Shown: positions 28,057 through 39,430, counted from the stretch's first letter. The stretch is DNA of 64,000 nucleotides from Halobacillus kuroshimensis DSM 18393 (GCF_000425705.1 NZ_AUDY01000008.1:744001-808000), one strand, 5' to 3'. Translations and numbers: made by a program. Notes: generated from the sequence alone by a model not told the origin.

Positions 28057-28854
28057 ATGAGAATTTTATTTATTGGAGACGTTGTTGGTTCTCCAGGCAG
28101 AGATATGGTAGAGACGTATCTTCCAAAATTGAAAAAAAAGTTTCAGCCGGCCGTCACGATTATCAATGGCGAAAATGCAGCCTCCGGCAAAGGGATTACG
28201 GAAAAGATTTACCGCCGGTTTCTGGAACTGGGTGCGCAGGCAGTGACACTCGGAAACCATGCGTGGGATAAGAAGGAGATTTTTGAGTTTATTGATAAGG
28301 CGGATTATCTTGTCCGCCCGGCCAATTTCCCGGAAGGTACGCCGGGGCGGGGCCTTACGTACGTAAAGACACCAAAAGGAGAAATTGCTGTGATTAACCT
28401 TCAAGGGCGGACGTTTATGGCACCGAACGATGATCCGTTCCGAAAAGCAGATGAGTTAATAGAGCAGGCATCTAAGCGAACTTCTTTGATTTTCCTGGAT
28501 TTCCATGCCGAGACGACCAGTGAAAAACAAGCCATGGGATGGTATGTGGATGGGCGTGTTAGTGTTCAGGTCGGTACACATACCCATGTTCAAACGGCAG
28601 ATGAACGGATTCTTCCCGAAGGCACAGGATATATTTCAGATGTAGGAATGACGGGTCCATACGACGGAATCCTCGGAATGGATAGAGAAGCGGTCTTAAA
28701 ACGCTTCAAAACGAATCTTCCTGTACGTTTTGAAGTGCCTAAAACGGGAAGAGCACAACTAAGTGCCTTCTTGGTGGATGTGGATGATAAAACAGGGAAA
28801 ACGGTAAAAGTAAAGCGGATCTTAATCAACGACGACCATCCTTTTTTTGAGTGA
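28057..28854 (+). CDS. ymdB: Metallophosphoesterase YmdB (2',3'-cyclic-nucleotide phosphodiesterase)
   Basis: 265-residue dimetal phosphoesterase: FIGDVVGSPGRD, NGENAA, GNHAWD and GTHTHVQTAD motifs supply the metal ligands. In B. subtilis YmdB affects biofilm/motility decisions and nanotube formation and hydrolyses cyclic nucleotides. Always downstream of rny. Start ATG 28057 follows a weak ribosome site; an alternative start is not apparent. No terminator is seen before spoVS. Confidence 0.95.
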   Translation: MRILFIGDVVGSPGRDMVETYLPKLKKKFQPAVTIINGENAASGKGITEKIYRRFLELGAQAVTLGNHAWDKKEIFEFIDKADYLVRPANFPEGTPGRGLTYVKTPKGEIAVINLQGRTFMAPNDDPFRKADELIEQASKRTSLIFLDFHAETTSEKQAMGWYVDGRVSVQVGTHTHVQTADERILPEGTGYISDVGMTGPYDGILGMDREAVLKRFKTNLPVRFEVPKTGRAQLSAFLVDVDDKTGKTVKVKRILINDDHPFFE

Positions 28855-28891
28855 TTATTTGAATTTTGCGACAAATTCATTCATAATGAAA

Positions 28892-28917
28892 AGGTAATAT
28901 CCTACATCTCCAAGAAT
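28892..28917 (+). promoter_or_regulatory. Candidate sigma-H promoter for spoVS
   Basis: AGGTAAT (28892-28898), 12 bases, CAAGAAT (28911-28917), close to the sigma-H pattern RNAGGAWWW-N11/12-RNNGAAT. The B. subtilis spoVS gene is sigma-H dependent. Confidence 0.5.
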
Positions 28918-28962
28918 ATAGTAGTTATGGAACAACTATAGTGATTGAAGGAGGAACTAGTA

Positions 28963-29223
28963 ATGGAAGTCTTAAAAGTATCAGCTAAATCCGTACCTAA
29001 TTCTGTAGCAGGAGCTTTAGCGAATGTCATAAGAGAAAGAGGAACAGCTGAAATTCAAGCCATTGGTGCAGGGGCTCTAAACCAGGCTGTAAAAGCTGTA
29101 GCCATTGCTCGAGGATTTGTCGCCCCCAGCGGAATGGATTTAATATGCATTCCAGCTTTTACGGATATTCTAATTGACCAAGAAGAACGAACAGCGATTA
29201 AACTGATTGTCGAACCCAGATAA
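28963..29223 (+). CDS. spoVS: Stage V sporulation protein S
   Basis: 86-residue Alba-like protein needed for spore coat/septation transition. EVLKVSAKSVPNSVAGALAN and QAVKAVAIARGFVAPSG are near-invariant family segments. GGAGGA is 9 bases before ATG 28963, which gives the standard 86-residue length. Confidence 0.97.
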   Translation: MEVLKVSAKSVPNSVAGALANVIRERGTAEIQAIGAGALNQAVKAVAIARGFVAPSGMDLICIPAFTDILIDQEERTAIKLIVEPR

Positions 29224-29278
29224 CTGATCCTTCAGGGAGATCCATTACTTTACATTACCTGTTTCATTTTAACGGATA

Positions 29279-29305
29279 AACCGCACTTAATCAGTGCGGT
29301 TTTTT
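29279..29305 (+). terminator. Terminator of spoVS
   Basis: AACCGCAC-TTAATCA-GTGCGGTT followed by TTTT. Confidence 0.88.
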
Positions 29306-29335
29306 ATATGGATTCCCCGCAGCACCCGTCTCTAT

Positions 29336-29349
29336 CGAAAGCGGTGTCA
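29336..29349 (+). promoter_or_regulatory. Candidate cre site upstream of tdh
   Basis: CGAAAGCGGTGTCA differs from the cre consensus TGWAANCGNTNWCA only at the first base. It lies 40 bases upstream of the tdh -35 box, a distance compatible with distal CcpA control; direction not predictable. Confidence 0.4.
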
Positions 29350-29388
29350 TTTTATGATCATTTGTATTTTTACAGTGGACATGAAAAT

Positions 29389-29416
29389 TTGATTATTTTT
29401 TCATTCGTGTTAGAAT
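29389..29416 (+). promoter_or_regulatory. Sigma-A promoter for tdh-kbl
   Basis: TTGATT (29389-29394), 16 bases, TAGAAT (29411-29416). Confidence 0.6.
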
Positions 29417-29465
29417 GGCTTTATAAAGGGATAAAGATGAAATATAATCAGGGGAGATGTTCACT

Positions 29466-30506
29466 GTGAATGGAAAGATGAAAGCAATCATAAAACATCA
29501 CCGCGGACCCGGAGCGAAGCTTGAGAAAGTGGATATTCCTCAGGTTAAGGATGATGAAGTACTCATCCGTGTCAAAGCTACCTCCATCTGCGGAACGGAT
29601 GTACATATTTATAACTGGGATGAATGGTCAGAAAGTCGTGTCCAGCCGCCATATGTGTTCGGGCATGAATTTTCCGGAGAAATTGTGGAAACTGGAACAA
29701 ATGTGGAGCATTTTCAAAAAGGGGATTACGTCAGTGCGGAAACACATCTTGTCTGCGGCCACTGTCCACAGTGTTTGACAGGAAAGTATCATATCTGTGC
29801 CCATACAAAAATCATTGGTGTCGACACACAAGGGTGTTTTGCTGAATATGTGGCTCTTCCAGCGGAAAATCTATGGAAGAATCCGGAAGATCTTCCTTCC
29901 GATATCGCCTCCATCCAAGAGCCGATGGGAAATGCCGTTCATACCGTCTTGAACGGGGAAGTAACAGGAAAAACCGTTGCGGTTATCGGCTGTGGTCCTA
30001 TAGGCCTGATGGCTGTCGGCGTAGCTGTTGCTGCAGGCGCCTCCCAGGTGCTGGCTTTTGATTTGAATGCATACCGTCTGGGACTGGCAGAGAAGATGGG
30101 GGCAACAGCTGTTATTCAGTCATCTGAAGAAGATCCCGTGGAAAAAGCATTGGCGCTGACGAATCATCATGGAGTTGATGTGGTCTGTGAAATGAGCGGG
30201 CACCCTGTAGCGATGGATCAAGGTTTTAAGATGGTGACTAATGGAGGACGTGTTTCCATTTTGAGTCTGCCGACCAAACGGGTCAGCCTGGATGTCACGA
30301 ACGACATCGTATTCAAAGGAGTGGAAGTTCAGGGGATCACTGGCAGGAAGATGTACGAAACGTGGCAGCAGGTCTCCCGTCTTCTGCAATCCGGTCAGGT
30401 GAATGTGAAACCGATCATCACCCACCATTTGAAACTGGAGGAATTTGAAAAAGGTTTTGAATTAATGAATGAAGGTCTATGCGGAAAAGTAATTCTTCAC
30501 CCATAA
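29466..30506 (+). CDS. tdh: L-threonine 3-dehydrogenase
   Basis: 346-residue zinc-dependent medium-chain dehydrogenase oxidising threonine to 2-amino-3-ketobutyrate. ATSICGTDVHIY holds the catalytic zinc cysteine; CGHCPQCLTGKYHIC carries the four structural-zinc cysteines; the Rossmann motif is GCGPIGL. GTG 29466 is preferred (GGGGAG 9 bases upstream); ATG 29457 overlaps the ribosome site and ATG 29478 is possible. kbl follows after 17 bases. Confidence 0.94.
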   Translation: MNGKMKAIIKHHRGPGAKLEKVDIPQVKDDEVLIRVKATSICGTDVHIYNWDEWSESRVQPPYVFGHEFSGEIVETGTNVEHFQKGDYVSAETHLVCGHCPQCLTGKYHICAHTKIIGVDTQGCFAEYVALPAENLWKNPEDLPSDIASIQEPMGNAVHTVLNGEVTGKTVAVIGCGPIGLMAVGVAVAAGASQVLAFDLNAYRLGLAEKMGATAVIQSSEEDPVEKALALTNHHGVDVVCEMSGHPVAMDQGFKMVTNGGRVSILSLPTKRVSLDVTNDIVFKGVEVQGITGRKMYETWQQVSRLLQSGQVNVKPIITHHLKLEEFEKGFELMNEGLCGKVILHP

Positions 30507-30523
30507 TTAAAGGAGGATGAACG

Positions 30524-31699
30524 ATGAAAGGTTTTGAGTATTTACAAAAAGAACTGGATGAAATGCAGGAACAGGGAACATTCCGCCGCTTGATTCCATT
30601 GGAGTCCGCTCAAGGGTCCAAAGTGACAATCAAAGGAAAGGAAGTTATCCAGCTTTCTTCCAACAACTACCTGGGGCTGACTTCCCATCCAAGATTAAAA
30701 AAAGCGGCAGAAGAAGCGAATGCGGAATATGGCGTTGGAACAGGTTCAGTGAGGACCATTGCAGGTACATTGAAGATGCATGAAGATTTTGAAGAAAAAC
30801 TGGCTGAATTCAAGCATACAGAAGCTGCCCTTGTCTTCCAATCCGGGTTTACTACCAACCAGGGGGTATTATCCTCGATTCTTGGTAAAGACGATGTTGT
30901 CATCTCTGATGAATTGAATCATGCTTCGATTATAGACGGAATCCGCCTGACTAAAGCCGACCGGAAAATTTACAAGCATGTGAACATGGAATCTTTGGAA
31001 GAGGCATTGAAGGAGAGCGGGGACTACCGCACACGTCTCGTAGTGACAGATGGCGTTTTCTCTATGGATGGCAACATAGCACCGCTTCCAGAAATTGTTG
31101 CATTGGCCGAGAAGTATGATGCGCTGATTATGGTGGATGATGCACACGCGAGCGGTGTGCTTGGTGATAACGGTCGAGGTACAGTGAATCATTTTAATTT
31201 AGACGGTCGTGTTCACATCCAGGTGGGTACCTTGAGTAAAGCTATCGGTGTTCTCGGCGGTTATGTAGCCAGTACAAAAACGCTGAGAGAGTACTTGATA
31301 CATAAAGGGCGTCCATTCCTGTTCAGTACATCTCATCCACCTGCTGTGACTGCTGCCAATGAGGCTGCGATTGATGTCCTTCTTGAAGAGCCGGAATTAA
31401 TTGAACGCCTCTGGGATAATACCTCATTCTTTAAGGATGGCTTGACGAAGCTTGGATTTGATACGGGTATCAGTGAAACTCCGGTCACCCCGGTCATGAT
31501 TGGCGATGACGCTCTGACCCACACCTTCTCGGATGAATTATTTGAAGAAGGAGTTTTTGCCCAGGGTATTGTCTTCCCGACTGTGCAGAGGGGGAAAGGA
31601 CGTATACGGACGATTGTAACGGCGGAACATTCCACTGAAGAGCTTCAGCAGGCTTTGGACGCTTTTGAAAAAGTGGGCAGGAAGCTGGATATTATCTAA
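30524..31699 (+). CDS. kbl: Glycine C-acetyltransferase (2-amino-3-ketobutyrate CoA ligase)
   Basis: 391-residue PLP enzyme of the alpha-oxoamine synthase family. It cleaves the Tdh product with CoA to glycine and acetyl-CoA. The PLP lysine lies in GTLSKAIG (~residue 241) and the DDAHASG aspartate pairs with the cofactor. AAAGGAGG precedes ATG 30524. Pairing with tdh distinguishes it from BioF. Confidence 0.95.
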   Translation: MKGFEYLQKELDEMQEQGTFRRLIPLESAQGSKVTIKGKEVIQLSSNNYLGLTSHPRLKKAAEEANAEYGVGTGSVRTIAGTLKMHEDFEEKLAEFKHTEAALVFQSGFTTNQGVLSSILGKDDVVISDELNHASIIDGIRLTKADRKIYKHVNMESLEEALKESGDYRTRLVVTDGVFSMDGNIAPLPEIVALAEKYDALIMVDDAHASGVLGDNGRGTVNHFNLDGRVHIQVGTLSKAIGVLGGYVASTKTLREYLIHKGRPFLFSTSHPPAVTAANEAAIDVLLEEPELIERLWDNTSFFKDGLTKLGFDTGISETPVTPVMIGDDALTHTFSDELFEEGVFAQGIVFPTVQRGKGRIRTIVTAEHSTEELQQALDAFEKVGRKLDII

Positions 31700-31763
31700 A
31701 CCAAGGGGGCTTATGTAAGTCTCTGTGCTAATGTAAAGAAATACAGAATAAATGGAAAAGTCT

Positions 31764-31807
31764 AAAAGGATCGTTGGGTTTGGTCACTGCCGGAACGATC
31801 CTTTTTG
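31764..31807 (+). terminator. Terminator of tdh-kbl
   Basis: AAAAGGATCGTT pairs with AACGATCCTTTTT around an 18-base loop. Confidence 0.85.
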
Positions 31808-31848
31808 TTCTGTATTTTTCCATTTGACTTAATTTATCATAGAAAACT

Positions 31849-31857
31849 TGATATAAT
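31849..31857 (+). promoter_or_regulatory. Extended -10 promoter for miaB
   Basis: TGATATAAT matches TGnTATAAT; TTGACT at 31824 is 22 bases upstream, too far for a standard -35. Confidence 0.55.
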
Positions 31858-31894
31858 GATACAGTTAGAAGGATCGGCTTGAAAGGAGATTATA

Positions 31895-33460
31895 ATGAAC
31901 GAACAGCAGAGAAAAGAAATGTCTCAGATCCGTCAGACTGATGTTTCCGCTGCAGATCTGGACAATTTGAACCGTTTGAAGCAGCAGTCAAGCGAAGATT
32001 ACGTCAAATATTTCCAAACAACCTATCAGCCTCCAAATATGAGGGACGCCCAGCGCCGCAAGCGCAAGGAAACGGATATCCATTATGATTTTGAAATTCC
32101 GGAAGACATGGATCAGGCCGGCCGTGGGAAAAAATATATGATCCGTACATATGGATGCCAGATGAATGAACATGACACCGAAGTTATGGCCGGTATTTTT
32201 GAAGAAATGGGCTATGTTTCCACGAATGACACGAAAGAAGCAGATATTATCCTGTTGAACACGTGTGCCATCCGCGAAAATGCTGAAAACAAAGTTTTCG
32301 GAGAAATCGGACACCTTAAACCGTTGAAAATGGAGAACCCGAATCTGATTATTGGGATCTGCGGCTGTATGTCACAGGAGGAATCCGTAGTCAATCGTAT
32401 TTTGAAGAAGCACCCATTCATCGACCTGATCTTTGGTACCCATAACATCCATCGTCTCCCACAGCTTGTAAAAGAAGCGATGTTCGGGAAGGAAATGGTC
32501 ATTGACGTATGGTCCAAGGAAGGCGATATCATTGAGAACCTTCCCCGCTCACGAAAAGGTAAGATTAAGGCATGGGTGAACATAATGTATGGATGCGATA
32601 AATTCTGTACATACTGCATCGTTCCGTATACCCGTGGGAAAGAGCGGAGCCGTCTCCCTGGAGACATCATCCAGGAAGTCCGTCATCTCGCAGCGCAGGG
32701 CTATAAGGAAGTGACGCTTCTCGGCCAGAATGTGAACGCTTACGGAAAAGATCTGGATATGGAATATGGACTCGGGGACTTGATGGATGAACTTCGAAGC
32801 ATTGATCTTCCACGTGTCCGTTTTACCACCTCCCATCCAAGGGATTTCGATGACCGGCTGATTGAAGTGCTCGCTAAAGGCGGCAACATGCTGGATCATA
32901 TCCATCTTCCTGTCCAGTCCGGGAATACAGATGTTCTGAAAATTATGGGGCGTAAATATTCCCGGGAGGAGTATCTGGAGCTTGTCCGTCGTATACGCAC
33001 AGCTATGCCGGGAGCTACACTTACCACAGACATTATCGTCGGTTTTCCCAATGAAACAGAGGAACAGTTTCAGGACACCCTTTCCCTTGTAGAAGAGGTT
33101 GGATTTGAAGCGGCTTATACGTTCATCTATTCCCCAAGGGATAATACACCTGCAGCGAAGATGAAGGATAATGTATCGATGGAGGAGAAGAAAGACCGTC
33201 TCCAGCGTCTGAATAAAATGGTGAATCAGCAGTCAGCAGAAGCGATGAGTCAATATGAGGGCGAAGTGGTGGATGTTCTTGTCGAAGGTGAAAGTAAAAA
33301 TAATCCAGACGTCCTGGCCGGATATACGAAACGAAACAAGCTTGTGAATTTCCGGGGGCCCCGTTCCATTATCGGAAAGATCGTACCTGTAAAAGTAATC
33401 AAGGCAAAAACTTGGTCTCTGGATGGAGAACTGGTAGAATCTAGCGTAGAGGTGAAATAA
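31895..33460 (+). CDS. miaB: tRNA-2-methylthio-N6-dimethylallyladenosine synthase
   Basis: 521-residue radical-SAM methylthiotransferase acting at A37 of tRNA after MiaA. UPF0004 domain with cysteines in [19 protein letters not shown] and GCMSQ; radical-SAM CDKFCTYC (C-x3-C-x2-C, ~residue 231); C-terminal TRAM domain. The N-terminal ~65-residue extension is normal in Bacillus. AAAGGAG precedes ATG 31895. miaA is also in this window. Confidence 0.96.
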   Translation: MNEQQRKEMSQIRQTDVSAADLDNLNRLKQQSSEDYVKYFQTTYQPPNMRDAQRRKRKETDIHYDFEIPEDMDQAGRGKKYMIRTYGCQMNEHDTEVMAGIFEEMGYVSTNDTKEADIILLNTCAIRENAENKVFGEIGHLKPLKMENPNLIIGICGCMSQEESVVNRILKKHPFIDLIFGTHNIHRLPQLVKEAMFGKEMVIDVWSKEGDIIENLPRSRKGKIKAWVNIMYGCDKFCTYCIVPYTRGKERSRLPGDIIQEVRHLAAQGYKEVTLLGQNVNAYGKDLDMEYGLGDLMDELRSIDLPRVRFTTSHPRDFDDRLIEVLAKGGNMLDHIHLPVQSGNTDVLKIMGRKYSREEYLELVRRIRTAMPGATLTTDIIVGFPNETEEQFQDTLSLVEEVGFEAAYTFIYSPRDNTPAAKMKDNVSMEEKKDRLQRLNKMVNQQSAEAMSQYEGEVVDVLVEGESKNNPDVLAGYTKRNKLVNFRGPRSIIGKIVPVKVIKAKTWSLDGELVESSVEVK

Positions 33461-33889
33461 ATGGCACAATACACACGTCAAGAAGTAGTCGATGAAGCAA
33501 AAAAACTGGCAAAAATGATGGCTGATATAGAAGAGATTGACCGCTTCAAGCAGCTGGAATCCAAGTTGAATGAAAACCAGAAGGTGCAGTCACACATTAA
33601 GAAAATTAAAGCGCTCCAAAAACAGGCCGTGAACTTCCAGGCTTATGGAAAAACGGAGGCGCTGAACCGAATTGAAAAAGAAATTGATCGTCTTCAGGAT
33701 GAGCTGGACGAAATTCCAGTTGTGGCTGAGTTTAAAGAAACACAGACGGTCATCAATGATATTTTACAGATGGTTTCGAGCACGATTTCCCGTGAAGTTA
33801 CCAATGAGGTGATCCGTTCCACAGGAGGAGATCTCCTTCAGGGGGAAACGGGTTCTTCCAACAATCAAAGTCATGGCTGCAGCCGTTGA
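33461..33889 (+). CDS. ricA: RicA (YmcA), subunit of the RNase Y-associated RicAFT complex
   Basis: 142-residue helical protein of the YlbF/YmcA family; with YlbF and YaaT it forms a complex that stimulates RNase Y maturation of operon mRNAs and supports sporulation, competence and biofilms. Starts at the base after the miaB stop, so is cotranscribed. A single cysteine lies in the C-terminal SHGCSR tail, which could take part in the complex's iron-sulfur clusters (inference). Confidence 0.93.
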   Translation: MAQYTRQEVVDEAKKLAKMMADIEEIDRFKQLESKLNENQKVQSHIKKIKALQKQAVNFQAYGKTEALNRIEKEIDRLQDELDEIPVVAEFKETQTVINDILQMVSSTISREVTNEVIRSTGGDLLQGETGSSNNQSHGCSR

Positions 33890-33897
33890 TGCATACA

Positions 33898-33936
33898 CTT
33901 CCGTCAGAGGGGTTTCCCTCCGGCGGATTTTTTTTC
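33898..33936 (+). terminator. Terminator of miaB-ricA
   Basis: TCCGTC-A-GAGGG pairs with CCCTC-C-GGCGGA, then eight T. Confidence 0.8.
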
Positions 33937-33937
33937 G

Positions 33938-33965
33938 TACAATTTTATAGGCTCGTGCATACAAT
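33938..33965 (+). promoter_or_regulatory. Candidate sigma-E promoter for cotE
   Basis: CATACAAT (33958-33965) is a perfect sigma-E -10; TACAATT 13 bases upstream fits the -35 (kmATATT) at 5 of 7 positions. cotE is transcribed early in the mother cell in B. subtilis. Confidence 0.4.
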
Positions 33966-34058
33966 GAAGTAAACACGTCCTTAGGCTTTTCTCATGGAAT
34001 CACCATTCGCCCAGACCATGCATAGGATGGGTGGTAGAATAAGGAGGAATGAGAGCTC

Positions 34059-34637
34059 ATGTCTTTTTTTGAACGGGATTACAGAGAAATTATTACCAAA
34101 GCTGTAATCGGTAAAGGTAAAAAGTTTACAGAATCCACGCACACCATCAGCCCTTCCCACCGTCCAACAAGTATTCTGGGATGCTGGGTTATCAACCACA
34201 TCTACAATGCGAAGAAGAAAGGGGATCACGTAGAGGTATCCGGGAGTTATGATATCAACGTCTGGTATTCCTACAACGACAATACCAAGACAGAGGTCGT
34301 AACAGAACGGGTGACCTATTGCGACTACGTTAAGTTGAGTGTGAAAGACGACAACTGCATTCACGATGATTTTGAAGTCATTGCGAAAGTCGTCCAACAG
34401 CCGAACTGCCTGGAAGCTACGATTTCCGGAAACGGCCAGAAGATTGTAGTAGAAGTAGAAAGAGAGTTTGTGGTTGATGTCATTGGTGAAACCAAGCTTT
34501 GCGTAAAAGTGGACCCGCATGGCTGCGGACACGATGACGACTATGAGCAGGATTTGTCATCGGATGATTATTCAGCGATTGAAACGGACTTCCTTCCATC
34601 TTCTTCAAGCAGTGATGACCATGACGATAAGCATTAA
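34059..34637 (+). CDS. cotE: Outer spore coat morphogenetic protein CotE
   Basis: 192-residue protein that nucleates the outer spore coat. The [10 protein letters not shown] and [14 protein letters not shown] segments are family hallmarks; the last 35 residues are Asp/Ser-rich and acidic, as usual. AGGAGG lies upstream of ATG 34059. Position between ricA and mutS matches B. subtilis. Confidence 0.96.
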   Translation: MSFFERDYREIITKAVIGKGKKFTESTHTISPSHRPTSILGCWVINHIYNAKKKGDHVEVSGSYDINVWYSYNDNTKTEVVTERVTYCDYVKLSVKDDNCIHDDFEVIAKVVQQPNCLEATISGNGQKIVVEVEREFVVDVIGETKLCVKVDPHGCGHDDDYEQDLSSDDYSAIETDFLPSSSSSDDHDDKH

Positions 34638-34671
34638 CTCCCTGATCTTTCAGCAGGGGGTTCTTTTTTTT
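34636..34671 (+). terminator. Terminator of cotE
   Basis: AACTCCCTG pairs with CAGGGGGTT; then C and eight T. Confidence 0.8.
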
Positions 34672-34776
34672 GGAAAGGCCCTGAAAAACAGGGTTCTGCG
34701 TCAATGCACTGCGTTTGGCTGGGAGATTCCTTCCGGTTTACTTATGAGCGATTTGTTCAAGCGGGTTGTTTCTATG

Positions 34777-34785
34777 TGCTATAAT
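34777..34785 (+). promoter_or_regulatory. Extended -10 promoter for mutSL
   Basis: TGCTATAAT is a perfect TGnTATAAT box 40 bases before mutS. Confidence 0.5.
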
Positions 34786-34824
34786 GGATGAAGAATTCTA
34801 CGTACGTTTTGGAGGATTGACCGA

Positions 34825-37410
34825 ATGGCACAATATACACCAATGATGCAGCAATATTTAAAGATTAAAGCCGATCAGAAGGACGCGTTTTTATTCTTCA
34901 GGCTCGGTGATTTTTATGAGCTGTTTTTTGAAGATGCCTTGAAAGCATCGCAGGAACTTGAAATAACGTTAACAAGCAGAGATGGCGGGGGAAGTGAACG
35001 CATTCCGATGTGCGGTGTCCCGTATCACTCGGCAGAAAACTACATAAGGCAGCTGATTGAAAAAGGCTACAAGGTGGCGATTTGTGAACAGGTGGAAGAC
35101 CCGAAGGAAGCCAAAGGCGTTGTGAAAAGGGAAGTCGTCCAACTGATTACGCCGGGTACCGTAATGGAAGGCAGCATGCTGGATGAGAAGGAAAACAACT
35201 ATCTGGCTTCATTAAGCGCTTTTGAAGATGGATCGTATACCGTGAGCTATAACGATCTAACTACCGGAGAAAACAGCACAGCCTTAATTCCCGGCGGTTT
35301 TGACGCAGCCTTGAGTGAACTTTACAGCCGACCTGTTCGTGAAGTTGTCGTTGCCTCCGATTTTGATGAAGAGCAGCAGTTGATGCTGAAGGAGCGCCTC
35401 GGGTACACACTCTCCCACCAGGATGAGACGACCATTAATGCAGACCTCACGTCATTGACGGCAGGAATCCAGCAGGACAAACTGTTAACGGGGTTTGGCC
35501 GGTTGCTGAACTACATCCAGCATACGCAGAAGCGCTCGCTCGATCATTTGCAGCCGGTAAAAGTCATTGAGCTGAAACAGTATATGACGCTCGATATGTA
35601 CTCGAAAAGGAACCTTGAGCTGTTGGAAACCATCCGGAAGCAGGGGAAAACAGGCAGCCTGCTTTCAGTTGTAGATAAAACGAAGACATCCATGGGCGCA
35701 CGCATGCTGAAAAAATGGATGGAGCGTCCGCTTCTTTCTAAACAGGCTATCGAAACACGGCATGAGCAGGTGGAAGGTTTCCTTGATCAATTTTTTGAAA
35801 GGGAAACGCTGCGGGAACAGCTCACCAACGTTTATGATCTGGAACGTCTGGCAGGACGGGTGGCTTTTGGAAATGTCAATGCCAGGGATCTTCTCCAGTT
35901 GAAAAATTCCCTTGCGCGTATTCCTGAAATACTTGCTACGCTTCAGCAGTTTGACAACACTTCAGTGAAAGAACTGTATCAGACGATTGATCCTCTTGGG
36001 GAGCTTAAGGATTTGTTGGAGCATAGTATTGCCGAAGATCCTCCTATCAGTGTGAAAGAAGGTGGGTTGATTAGTGACGGATACGACCAACGGCTGGATG
36101 ACTATCGCTCAGCTTCGAAAAATGGTAAGCAGTGGATTGCCGAGCTTGAGAAGAAAGAGCGGGAAAAAACCGGCATTAAATCCCTGAAAGTCGGCTACAA
36201 TCGTGTCTTTGGCTATTATATCGAAGTGACCAAAGCTAATCTCCGCTACCTGCCCGAAGGCATGTATGAGCGGAAGCAGACATTGACGAACGCAGAACGC
36301 TTTATTACACCGGAATTGAAGGAAAAGGAAACGTTGATCCTTGAGGCGCAGGAAAAGAGTGTGGAACTTGAATACCAGTTGTTCCTCAACGTCAGGGAGA
36401 ACGTCAAGTCCTTTGTACAAAGGCTCCAGCACCTGGCTGAACAGATCAGCCGCATTGATGTGCTGCAGGGTTTTGCCCAGGTGGCGGAATCGTATCAATA
36501 TGTCCGTCCATCTTATAATGACCGTCGCATGATCGATATCCAGCAGGGCCGGCATCCGGTGATCGAACGGGTCATGCAGGATGGAACATTTGTCCCGAAT
36601 GACATCTATATGGATGATGAAACGGATGTCCTTCTGATTACCGGTCCGAACATGTCCGGTAAGAGTACGTATATGAGACAGCTTGCCTTAACAGCCGTGC
36701 TTGGTCAGATGGGAAGTTTCGTTCCGTGCGGTTCTGCATCTCTTCCAATATTCGATCAGATTTTCACACGAATTGGAGCGGCCGATGATATTGTGTCTGG
36801 TCACAGTACGTTCATGGTGGAAATGCTTGAAGCCAACCATGCCCTTACACATGCAACAGAAAACAGTATGATCCTGCTCGATGAAATCGGCAGAGGAACG
36901 AGTACCTATGACGGAATGGCTCTCGCCCAGTCCATCGTGGAGTACATTCATGGAAAAATTAAGGCTAAAACCTTATTTTCCACCCACTATCATGAATTAA
37001 CATCATTGGAAAATGAACTGGATCGTTTGAAAAACGTCCACGTAAGGGCGGAAGAATACGAAGGAAATGTCGTCTTTCTGCACCAGATCAAAGATGGTCC
37101 AGCCGATGAAAGTTACGGCATCCATGTTGCAAAACTGGCCGATCTTCCGGATCCGCTGATTAAACGGGCGACAGAGCTGCTGGAGCATCTGGAAGGAGCA
37201 TCAGGGCCCAAAGAATCGGCTGCAGTGGATGAGGAAGAGCAGCTCAGTTTATTTGTGGAAGAACCAAAAGAAAAACGGAAGCAGGAAAAGCAAAGCACCA
37301 GCCAGATTTCAAATCTTGAGAAGCGGCTCTCGTCTCTTGATTTGATGGAGATGACACCGATGGACGCTATGAACGAATTATATCAGCTTCAAAAAAGCTT
37401 GAAGAAATAA
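34825..37410 (+). CDS. mutS: DNA mismatch repair protein MutS
   Basis: 861-residue mismatch sensor. N-terminal mismatch-binding Phe-x-Glu in LGDFYELF (~residue 29), lever/clamp regions, and the ABC ATPase with Walker [11 protein letters not shown] (~611) and [13 protein letters not shown]. The C-terminal ~60 residues are the beta-clamp/tetramerisation tail. GGAGG precedes ATG 34825. mutL follows after 13 bases. Confidence 0.98.
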   Translation: MAQYTPMMQQYLKIKADQKDAFLFFRLGDFYELFFEDALKASQELEITLTSRDGGGSERIPMCGVPYHSAENYIRQLIEKGYKVAICEQVEDPKEAKGVVKREVVQLITPGTVMEGSMLDEKENNYLASLSAFEDGSYTVSYNDLTTGENSTALIPGGFDAALSELYSRPVREVVVASDFDEEQQLMLKERLGYTLSHQDETTINADLTSLTAGIQQDKLLTGFGRLLNYIQHTQKRSLDHLQPVKVIELKQYMTLDMYSKRNLELLETIRKQGKTGSLLSVVDKTKTSMGARMLKKWMERPLLSKQAIETRHEQVEGFLDQFFERETLREQLTNVYDLERLAGRVAFGNVNARDLLQLKNSLARIPEILATLQQFDNTSVKELYQTIDPLGELKDLLEHSIAEDPPISVKEGGLISDGYDQRLDDYRSASKNGKQWIAELEKKEREKTGIKSLKVGYNRVFGYYIEVTKANLRYLPEGMYERKQTLTNAERFITPELKEKETLILEAQEKSVELEYQLFLNVRENVKSFVQRLQHLAEQISRIDVLQGFAQVAESYQYVRPSYNDRRMIDIQQGRHPVIERVMQDGTFVPNDIYMDDETDVLLITGPNMSGKSTYMRQLALTAVLGQMGSFVPCGSASLPIFDQIFTRIGAADDIVSGHSTFMVEMLEANHALTHATENSMILLDEIGRGTSTYDGMALAQSIVEYIHGKIKAKTLFSTHYHELTSLENELDRLKNVHVRAEEYEGNVVFLHQIKDGPADESYGIHVAKLADLPDPLIKRATELLEHLEGASGPKESAAVDEEEQLSLFVEEPKEKRKQEKQSTSQISNLEKRLSSLDLMEMTPMDAMNELYQLQKSLKK

Positions 37411-37423
37411 AGGAGGTTCACGA

Positions 37424-39307
37424 ATGGCACGCATTCGACTGATGCCTGATCACCTGGCCAACAAAATCGCAGCCGGAGAAGTGGTCGAGCGGCCTGCCTC
37501 TGTGGTGAAGGAACTGGTGGAAAACAGTATTGACGCAGGTGCATCCTGGGTGAAGATCGACTTGATGGAAGCCGGTCTTCAACGCATTCGTATCATCGAT
37601 AACGGAGCAGGGATGGAGGAAGAAGACTGTGAGCGGGCTTTCCACCGTCATGCAACGAGTAAAATCCTGGATGAAAATGATCTATTCCACGTACGGACCC
37701 TTGGTTTCCGGGGAGAAGCCCTGGCAAGTATTGCTGCCGTCAGCCGGCTCAGCATTCAGACGTCTACAGGTGAAGAAGCAGGGACGAAACTGGACCTTGA
37801 AGGCGGTCACCTTATGCAGAAGGGAAGGGGAGACGCCAGGAAAGGTACGGATATCACGGTGGAGGAGTTGTTTTTCAATACCCCGGCACGGTTGAAGTAT
37901 ATGAAGACGATCCATACAGAACTCGGTCATATTACGGATGTGTTGAACCGGATATCCCTGGCCCATCCCGAAGTGCAGTTCGTTTGTACGCATAATGAAA
38001 AGCAGATTTTCAAAACCAACGGCCGCGGGGATCTGCTTCAGGTGATTGCAAGTATCTACGGCATGAATGTAGCGAGGAAAATGGTTCCTGTGGAAATGGA
38101 AACATCGGACTTTAAAGTGAAGGGATATATAGCCAAGCCGGAAGTGTACCGGGCTTCCCGTCAGTATATGTCTACGATCATTAACGGACGCTATATAAAA
38201 AGTGTGCCCTTGAATAAGGCCGTCCAACAGGGGTTCCATACGCTTCTGCCAATTGGAAAAAATCCAATTGTTGTCCTGAGTATTGATATGGATCCGATTC
38301 TTGTTGACGTCAACGTCCATCCATCTAAATTAGAAGTACGATTTAGTAAGGAAAAAGAGCTGTATGCTCTTCTTGAAGAAACGATCCGCAATACATTTCG
38401 TAAGGAAACCCTCATTCCTGATGTTCAGGAAACGAAAGCGAAACCGAAAAAGGAGTATTCCGAACAGAAAACGTTCGAGTTTCATGAAACAAGAAAAGAA
38501 GAAGCTCATAATCAAAGAGAGTCTGCTGCAGCTCATCTTCTGAAAGAAGAGCCGCCGGCTGCACCGGAGATGAAAGAAGAGACGTCCCCTGTCTTTGCAG
38601 GAGAGCAGGAAGCAATGCTGAAGGAAATGATGGCTGACTTCAAACCGGAAACCATCGATGAAGAAGCAGCTGGACAGCCGGATGAGCAGGAAAATGAAGC
38701 GCCGTCTAAAAAGGAAGAGGGCCGCCGCGTTCCCGTCATGTACCCGATCGGGCAGCTTCACGGGACTTATATTCTCGCTCAGAATGAAGAAGGCATGTAT
38801 ATCGTCGATCAGCACGCCGCCCAGGAGCGTATCAAATATGAATTTTTCCGGGATAAACTGGCTCAGGTTGATCATGAGGTCCAGGAGCTTTTAATTCCAT
38901 TAACCTTTGATTTTTCTAAACAGGAAGCATTGAAAATTGAAGAATATAAAGAGGAACTTGAACAGGTTGGCTTGTTTTTTGAACCCTTCGGTGACAACAC
39001 GTATATCATCCGCAGTCACCCGACATGGTTTCCGGCAGGTTTTGAGCAGGAAGTCATTGATGATATGATCCAGCAGCTCGTTCAGGATGAGCGGATAAAC
39101 ATTCTGAAATTGAGGGAGGAAGCGGCCATCCTCATGTCCTGCAAGCGATCCATCAAAGCCAACCATTACTTGAATCAATCCGATATGTTTCAGCTTCTTG
39201 AAGAGCTGAGGACGTCGACGGATCCATTTACCTGTCCACACGGACGCCCGATCATCGTTTTCTTCTCTGAATATGAAATGGAAAAGATGTTCAAACGTGT
39301 TATGTAA
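37424..39307 (+). CDS. mutL: DNA mismatch repair endonuclease MutL
   Basis: 627 residues. GHKL ATPase domain ([23 protein letters not shown]) in the first ~330; a variable acidic linker (~345-440); C-terminal dimer domain with the endonuclease motif [12 protein letters not shown] (DQHA-x2-E-x4-E), showing that strand nicking is intrinsic, as in Firmicutes without MutH. AAGGAGG precedes ATG 37424. Confidence 0.98.
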   Translation: MARIRLMPDHLANKIAAGEVVERPASVVKELVENSIDAGASWVKIDLMEAGLQRIRIIDNGAGMEEEDCERAFHRHATSKILDENDLFHVRTLGFRGEALASIAAVSRLSIQTSTGEEAGTKLDLEGGHLMQKGRGDARKGTDITVEELFFNTPARLKYMKTIHTELGHITDVLNRISLAHPEVQFVCTHNEKQIFKTNGRGDLLQVIASIYGMNVARKMVPVEMETSDFKVKGYIAKPEVYRASRQYMSTIINGRYIKSVPLNKAVQQGFHTLLPIGKNPIVVLSIDMDPILVDVNVHPSKLEVRFSKEKELYALLEETIRNTFRKETLIPDVQETKAKPKKEYSEQKTFEFHETRKEEAHNQRESAAAHLLKEEPPAAPEMKEETSPVFAGEQEAMLKEMMADFKPETIDEEAAGQPDEQENEAPSKKEEGRRVPVMYPIGQLHGTYILAQNEEGMYIVDQHAAQERIKYEFFRDKLAQVDHEVQELLIPLTFDFSKQEALKIEEYKEELEQVGLFFEPFGDNTYIIRSHPTWFPAGFEQEVIDDMIQQLVQDERINILKLREEAAILMSCKRSIKANHYLNQSDMFQLLEELRTSTDPFTCPHGRPIIVFFSEYEMEKMFKRVM

Positions 39308-39309
39308 AT

Positions 39310-39347
39310 AAAAAAAGACAGCCGGTTTAAACCGGCTGTCTTTTTTT
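39310..39347. terminator. Bidirectional terminator between mutL and the XRE gene
   Basis: AAAAAAGACAGCCGGT-TTAA-ACCGGCTGTCTTTTTTT; long perfect stem usable on both strands. Confidence 0.92.
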
Positions 39348-39430
39348 ATGGGCAATATATAAACAGGTGCAGATAGTTTACATAATATTATTTCAGTATT
39401 TCTGCTCTGCTTCTCAAGAATAGGGGAGGG

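Noticed and set aside
36109-36555. 148-codon minus-strand frame inside mutS, and similar long antisense frames in pnp, mutL, acnA and hflX
   Set aside because: They mirror codon structure of strongly conserved genes, lack ribosome sites and resemble no family.
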